Positions 61,501-64,000 of a stretch of 64,000 nucleotides of DNA are shown here, in pieces (the first letter of the stretch is position 1; the number at the start of each line of letters is the position of its first letter). A program made the translations under genes and the position numbers. The stretch is from Anaspis maculata (Eukaryota; Arthropoda; Insecta; Coleoptera; Scraptiidae): assembly GCA_949128115.1 (NCBI GenBank), contig OX421964.1, positions 52,554,601 through 52,618,600 on the forward strand, written 5' to 3'. The notes under the pieces are model-generated. The model ran no database searches and was not told where the DNA came from. It saw only the letters and a list, made by a program, of their open reading frames with translations.

Positions 61501-64000
61501 TGTTTAGATGTCAATGCAGAAGACGTGGGGTACACACCGTTTCAATATTACGACAACAAAAATACTTTAGATAGTCTGTTGGGACAGTCTGAAGGTGTTT
61601 TGAACACGATAGATCAAGCCTCAAAAACAGCACGAAGTTGGAAATACGTCATGGGTGAGTTGTTTTCAGCTTCTGAATCTGTATGCTAAAATAATTATAC
61701 TTGAATTCATTGTAGAATTCATTCACGACCAAGAAAACGAGTGTATAGCTGGCGGAGCGAGGGCTTCTGAATTCACCGTGGCGCATTACACCGGAAAAGT
61801 TACGTATGACGTAAAAGAGATGCCCGACAAAAACCGTGACTTTCTCCCGCCAGAGATCATCGAAACGATGAGGCTTTCTGACGACCGGATCTGTCACTTA
61901 TTATTTTCCAACAAACTGAACAAATCTGGCAACTTAATCGTTAATCTTGGAAACCCCGCTTCCAAAAACCGAGGTAGAATTCAAAGTTCTCCTGAAACTT
62001 CTTCTGCCAACCAGTACTCACAAATCCAGAAGATGCGCACCTACATGGCAAGTTTCAAAGCGCTCAGCTTGGACCTGCTCAAAGAGCTGTCCATCGGAAG
62101 CGGTTCTGGTGGTACTCACTTCGTGCGTTGCATCCGACCCACGTTGAAACAGAAGCACGAATTCCACGGGCAGCTTGTCAAACAGCAAATGAGGGCCCTG
62201 GCGGTCGTGGCCACGGCCAAAGAAAGACAACGAGGTTTTCCGCACAGAGTTCCGTTCGCGGAATTTCTGAGGAGGTACAAGTTCTTGGCGTTTGATTTCA
62301 ACGAAAACGTCGACATCAACAAAGACAACTGCCGGTTGCTTCTGGTGCGTTTGAAGCTCGAGGGATGGGCCATCGGGAAGACCAAGGTCTTTCTGAAGTA
62401 CTACAACGAGGAGTATTTATCGAGGCTGTACGAAACGCAAGTGAGGAAGATTGTAAAAATTCAGAGTATCCTGAGAGGGTTTCTGGCCAAGTGCAAGGTG
62501 GCGCAACAGGTGAAAGTCATGCAAGCACAGATCTGTAAGTACCCACGTAAAAGCAGCCATTATTCAGTTGAGTTTTCCGCAGTTCAAAATATTTGATAAA
62601 AGTATATACTGCCAGGAAAATTCATCTGTTGTGACAACAATGTTTATGGTCAGCACTTTTGGATACTTTTCATTAAAGAAGTTAGTTTGTGGTTAGGTAC
62701 TTGTTACGTCACATCCTGTGCCAGTTTTTTCAAACCTATACTGAAGAATGGACTTTTTTCTAATCCAGCATAAAGTTTTCAAAATTCCATGGACGATATT
62801 TTTCCAATGACCTAAGAAATGACCTAGAGACCTCGTAATTTTTTGTTTTTCCACGAAAAAGCGACACTTCTTTATTTAAACAGCTGCTAAAACCGAATCG
62901 CTGAACTTATGGCTATGAATCTTGGTAAACAACCTGAAAAATTACCAAGGATCATAATCGCGGTGTTCAATTACTTGCAATGGCTCGATGGCTAGCAGTA
63001 AGTCCTCTAGTTCTGAGGAACCCGATAAAATCAGTGCGTCATCTTTCTTTCAGCAAAAATGGTATGAGGGTTCATCCAAGGTTATCTTTTACATGATGAA
63101 GTGATGAAATGGTACTCGCCCAATGACTATCACTCACTTTTTTGGTCATCAGCTTGATTCACAAAGCAAGATGGCGGCTCCTAAAAAAAAAAGTTGACTG
63201 TCTTATTCAAGAAATTAGTAGGCCTAGAAAATAACTGCAACTGTTATTTATTTCTGACGTCTCTTGTTTGTTTCGTCTTTTGTTGTTGTTTGTTATAAGT
63301 TTTATTCTTGCAGTGCGAAAAGCCTCCATCGTGACAGGTCAAATGATGAGCGAAGAGGAAGCAGCTGTCGTCATTCAAAAAGGTAACTAGCATTTTGATT
63401 GGCATAGGCGTAACTGGGCATTTTTTCTAGGAAGTGCTTACGAACCCAACCCATAGTCTTCACCTTCTATCCCACTCGTATACTTGAATGAAAATTTGAT
63501 ATAGGTATTAGAATTCTTTGTCGTTAAATTATATTATTAACACTGTATTCTTACTTTAATTCAAATAATTACTTCTCAACAAATTATATTTCAATTCACA
63601 CTAATGCTTTACAAGTCGAAAGGAAATTTTAGAGGTAAAGGCTAAGCCCTTCCCAGATCCCCTCGCTGTACGCCTATGGTAAAAAGATCCTATCCTTTTT
63701 TTAACATGACCTTATTGAACAATATTTTAGCTTATAGAGGAATTGGTCTGAAGAAAACATACGAAGATTTAGCCAAAGATTACGAGATTCTGAACGAAGA
63801 ACAATGCAATTTTGTGAGAGTCTATGCAAGAAAATGGCGACGAAACAGCATGTTCCATGTATTGCTGCAGTACAGAGCGATGAGGCTTCACGATGTTTTT
63901 AATCTGGCTCAGCAGGTAAGAATTTTTCACAATTTTTTCTGTGCATGCGCAAAGTCCGAGGTGTTTACCATAAGTTCTGTTTCAGGTCCATCTTTATAAT
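46265..64000 (+). CDS. ninaC: NinaC-type class III myosin (kinase + motor), 3' end beyond window
   Basis: Eleven coding exons (46265-46534, 49363-49467, 53834-54219, 55361-55451, 57164-57445, 60328-61250, 61362-61654, 61716-62534, 63314-63382, 63731-63915, 63986-64000+) join in frame with GT-AG borders to about 1,146 residues. Kinase (1-280): GLGVYG loop 21-26, VAIK lysine 44, HRDIRASN 137-144, DFG 157-159, APE. Myosin motor (about 330-1030): P-loop GESGSGKT 419-426, switch I NYYSTR, switch II region DYFGFE, relay NTLNEQLQYHYLQR, actin-binding HFVRCIRP. Two IQ motifs follow (VKIQSILRGFLAK; VVIQKAYRGIGLKK). The family is the photoreceptor kinase-myosin NINAC, which binds calmodulin and acts in rhabdomeres. 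The start at 46265 is chosen because MLSLDEIPSSGDRY matches the short pre-kinase leader of NINAC; an acceptor at 46229 would make 46230-46264 5' UTR. The C-terminal tail and stop are outside the window. Confidence 0.95.
46705..46908. mobile_element. MITE, TTCCACC family, copy 1
   Basis: The ends CCTCGGGTTCCACCA and its inverted copy GTGGAACCCGAGG enclose GTTGCTATG and CAGCCAATAG words shared with 48161-48328. The right half has an internal tandem duplication of the GAGAG(C/T)GATAAAGTTATCG block. Confidence 0.75.
46912..47069. mobile_element. Near-perfect 158-bp hairpin
   Basis: The left arm TACGATCGCACGCAAAATAA continues for about 70 bp and is almost exactly inverted at the right end. The loop lies near 46985-46995. 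It starts only three bases after the preceding MITE. Confidence 0.8.
48161..48328. mobile_element. MITE, TTCCACC family, copy 2
   Basis: The ends TGCGAATTCCACCAAAA and TTTTGGTGGAACCCGCA are inverted copies; the core has GTTGCTATGACACAGCCAATAG, as in copy 1. Confidence 0.75.
48351..48680. mobile_element. 330-bp hairpin with TGTCCCGTGTTTAATCGC arms
   Basis: The arms pair over nearly the full length: GTGTCCCGTGTTTAATCG at 48356 with the complement at 48656 onward, and AACTTTGAAGAGC near the centre. The outer bases read ACAGGTGTC and GACACCCTGCA, a variant of the ACAGGGTG end. Confidence 0.8.
49363..49467 (+). CDS. ninaC: ninaC exon 2: kinase hinge to helix E
   Basis: 35 codons (LCEGGPVTELV to ILKEVVK) between TTTTTTTCAG and GTGAGT, phase 0 at both ends. 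The LCEGGPVTELV hinge is typical of the MYO3/NINAC and STE20-like kinase group. Confidence 0.9.
49622..50655. mobile_element. 1.03-kb double-layered foldback
   Basis: The outer arms TGGACAACGAAGTTGTCGGT and the inverted ACCGACAATTTCGTTGTCCA enclose an inner hairpin bounded by CTACAGGGTGATACGTAAAA (49790) and its complement (ending about 50492). The centre is near 50139. Non-coding. Confidence 0.75.
51899..52210. mobile_element. 312-bp hairpin with CAAGGTG/CACCCTGC ends
   Basis: ATACAAGGTGCTTGCAAACT at the left pairs with AGTTCGCAAACACCCTGCAT at the right. Inner words also pair (TTCAACATTGTT with AACATTGCTT-like). Moderate identity; non-coding. Confidence 0.55.
52755..53792. mobile_element. 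1.04-kb double-layered foldback next to ninaC exon 3
   Basis: The outer arms ACACACATCAAAAGAATCTA and TAGATTCTTTTGATGTGTG enclose an inner hairpin from CTACAGGGTAATCAATGGAA (52927) to the complement ending at CCACCCTGTAG (about 53625). It ends only about 40 bases before the exon 3 acceptor at 53833, so the stem could influence splicing. Confidence 0.75.
53834..54219 (+). CDS. ninaC: ninaC exon 3: catalytic and activation loops
   Basis: Acceptor TTATTCCAG, donor GTATGT at 54220; 128 codons plus two bases. HRDIRASN, DFGLSHNL, GSPGWMAPEV and DVWSLGITAIE are in order. The catalytic-loop lysine of generic kinases is arginine here. The frame runs on into the intron to 54421, but the family match ends exactly at the donor. 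Confidence 0.93.
54220..55360 (+). other. ninaC intron 3, no feature seen
   Basis: 1.14 kb of AT-rich single-copy DNA. The open frame running through the donor to 54421 and small frames at 54482-54837 have no similarity to the kinase and are not exons. Confidence 0.6.
55361..55451 (+). CDS. ninaC: ninaC exon 4: kinase C-terminal end
   Basis: Acceptor TATTTTGCAG, donor GTAATA at 55452. The first base completes a glutamate, then CLEKNPEHRPFMVEIAEHPF, ending in phase 0 at NNYH. The HPFL block is the usual end of STE20-type kinase domains. Confidence 0.9.
55504..56642. mobile_element. 1.14-kb double-layered foldback in ninaC intron 4
   Basis: The outer arms contain ACCGTCCCGGCAACCGTGGT and its mirrored near-copy (ACCATGGTTGCTGCCGGGAC). 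The inner hairpin 55854-56350 is bounded by ACTACGTTTCCATGGAGAAT and its complement, with an AATCGATTTGAA core repeated several times. Frames at 56056-56364 are mirror artefacts. Confidence 0.75.
57164..57445 (+). CDS. ninaC: ninaC exon 5: linker and motor start
   Basis: Acceptor CGTGTTTCAG, donor GTGAGA at 57446; 94 codons, phase 0. It contains the linker LSLELKSLILDMD, then VEDLASLNSISEQTVMEELEERW and FVGDVLLVLNPTKD, the beginning of the myosin head. Confidence 0.9.
57825..59077. mobile_element. 1.25-kb foldback with TATACAGGGTGGTCC ends
   Basis: TATACAGGGTGGTCCAGGTT and its inverted copy define the ends, and the arms pair almost to the centre near 58450. A 66-73-codon frame occurs in both arms (57820-58020 minus, 58882-59103 plus) as mirror images, best read as a palindrome artefact. 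It lies in ninaC intron 5. Confidence 0.85.
59246..60116. mobile_element. 0.87-kb foldback with GATATACAGGGTGAT ends
   Basis: GATATACAGGGTGATT and AATCACCCTGTATATC are inverted ends; the arms share CAATTTTGGTGTTC, GGTGTTGAAATA and AAACTTTGTTCTTCG-type words in inverted order. A fragment of the same family lies at 4430-4660. It lies in ninaC intron 5. Confidence 0.8.
60328..61250 (+). CDS. ninaC: ninaC exon 6: ATP-binding part of the motor
   Basis: Acceptor TTCTTTTCAG, donor GTAAGT at 61251; 307 codons plus two bases. It has YAVADSAYQD, P-loop GESGSGKT, switch I NYYSTRC, NFHFFYYIYDGL, YRYLRI and TLYTRLVDYIV. An acidic DDDDDD run (near 60988-61005) sits in a surface loop. Confidence 0.95.
61362..61654 (+). 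CDS. ninaC: ninaC exon 7: switch II and relay helix
   Basis: Acceptor GATTGCAG, donor GTGAGT at 61655; the intron before it is 111 bp and the one after 61 bp. It encodes FDYFGFECFKRN, NTLNEQLQYHYLQRNF and FYDNK-like YYDNKNTLDSLL. Confidence 0.95.
61716..62534 (+). CDS. ninaC: ninaC exon 8: actin-binding region, converter, IQ1
   Basis: Acceptor CATTGTAG, donor GTAAGT at 62535; 819 nt. It encodes VAHYTGKVTYDV, THFVRCIRPTLK, VKQQMRALAVV, PFAEFLRRYKFLAFDF, GWAIGKTKVFLKYYNEEYL and the first IQ motif (VKIQSILRGFLAKCK). Confidence 0.95.
62535..63313 (+). other. ninaC intron 8, no feature seen
   Basis: 779 bases of AT-rich single-copy sequence between the IQ1 exon and the IQ2 exon; no repeats or alternative exon recognised. 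Confidence 0.6.
63314..63382 (+). CDS. ninaC: ninaC exon 9: start of IQ2
   Basis: Acceptor TTCTTGCAG, donor GTAACT at 63383. 69 nt encode RKASIVTGQMMSEEEAAVVI plus QK; the IQ motif is split by the following intron. Frame continuity with exons 8 and 10 supports this small exon. Confidence 0.85.
63731..63915 (+). CDS. ninaC: ninaC exon 10: end of IQ2 and tail start
   Basis: Acceptor AATATTTTAG, donor GTAAGA at 63916. It encodes AYRGIGLKKT, then FVRVYARKWRRNSMFHVLLQ and NLAQQ, the conserved start of the NINAC tail. Confidence 0.9.
63986..64000 (+). CDS. ninaC: ninaC exon 11, cut by the window edge
   Basis: After the acceptor CTGTTTCAG, the last 15 bases encode VHLYN, which continues the conserved QQVHIYN-type sequence of the NINAC tail in phase 0. 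Confidence 0.8.

Overview
This is AT-rich animal nuclear DNA, almost certainly from an insect. The coding genes are split by spliceosomal introns with GT-AG boundaries. The best matches are a Wnt10-type ligand and a ninaC-type (class III) myosin, a retinal kinase-motor protein. TAGGTACC-type simple repeats and very many short foldback DNA elements also fit an insect. The order cannot be fixed from the sequence; a hemipteroid would fit, but that is a guess.

Layout. 1-11.8 kb: no supportable protein gene; hairpin/MITE-like elements, a tRNA-like SINE head and old dispersed repeats. 11,855-22,557: a 10.7-kb Maverick/Polinton-derived element with a perfect 6-bp target duplication (GACTAG), 4.2-kb near-identical terminal inverted repeats, a 14 x 59-bp satellite, the C-terminal chromodomain end of the integrase and one 219-aa ORF. 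22.56-28.55 kb: a large palindromic element whose left arm has received three further foldback elements. 29.96-35.62 kb (+): the last three coding exons of Wnt10; its N-terminal exons are not recognisable here. 38.18-40.35 kb: a ~190-bp direct repeat bracketing a hairpin element, a Tc1-type transposase fragment and a LINE endonuclease fragment. 40.61-41.55 kb (-): a complete two-exon gene for a secreted leucine-rich-repeat protein. 42-45.1 kb: large palindromes. 46.23-64.0 kb (+): a ninaC gene with eleven coding exons visible, open at the window's right edge.

The host genes are Wnt10 (secreted, lipidated morphogen) and ninaC (photoreceptor kinase-myosin). Their adjacency, in the same orientation, resembles the wg-Wnt6-Wnt10-ninaC neighbourhood I recall from Drosophila, which supports both identifications. 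Their introns are filled with foldback elements, many ending in a TACAGGGTG-type motif, so the pre-mRNAs would contain many long hairpins. The most unusual object is the reduced Polinton, of which nearly 80% is terminal inverted repeat.
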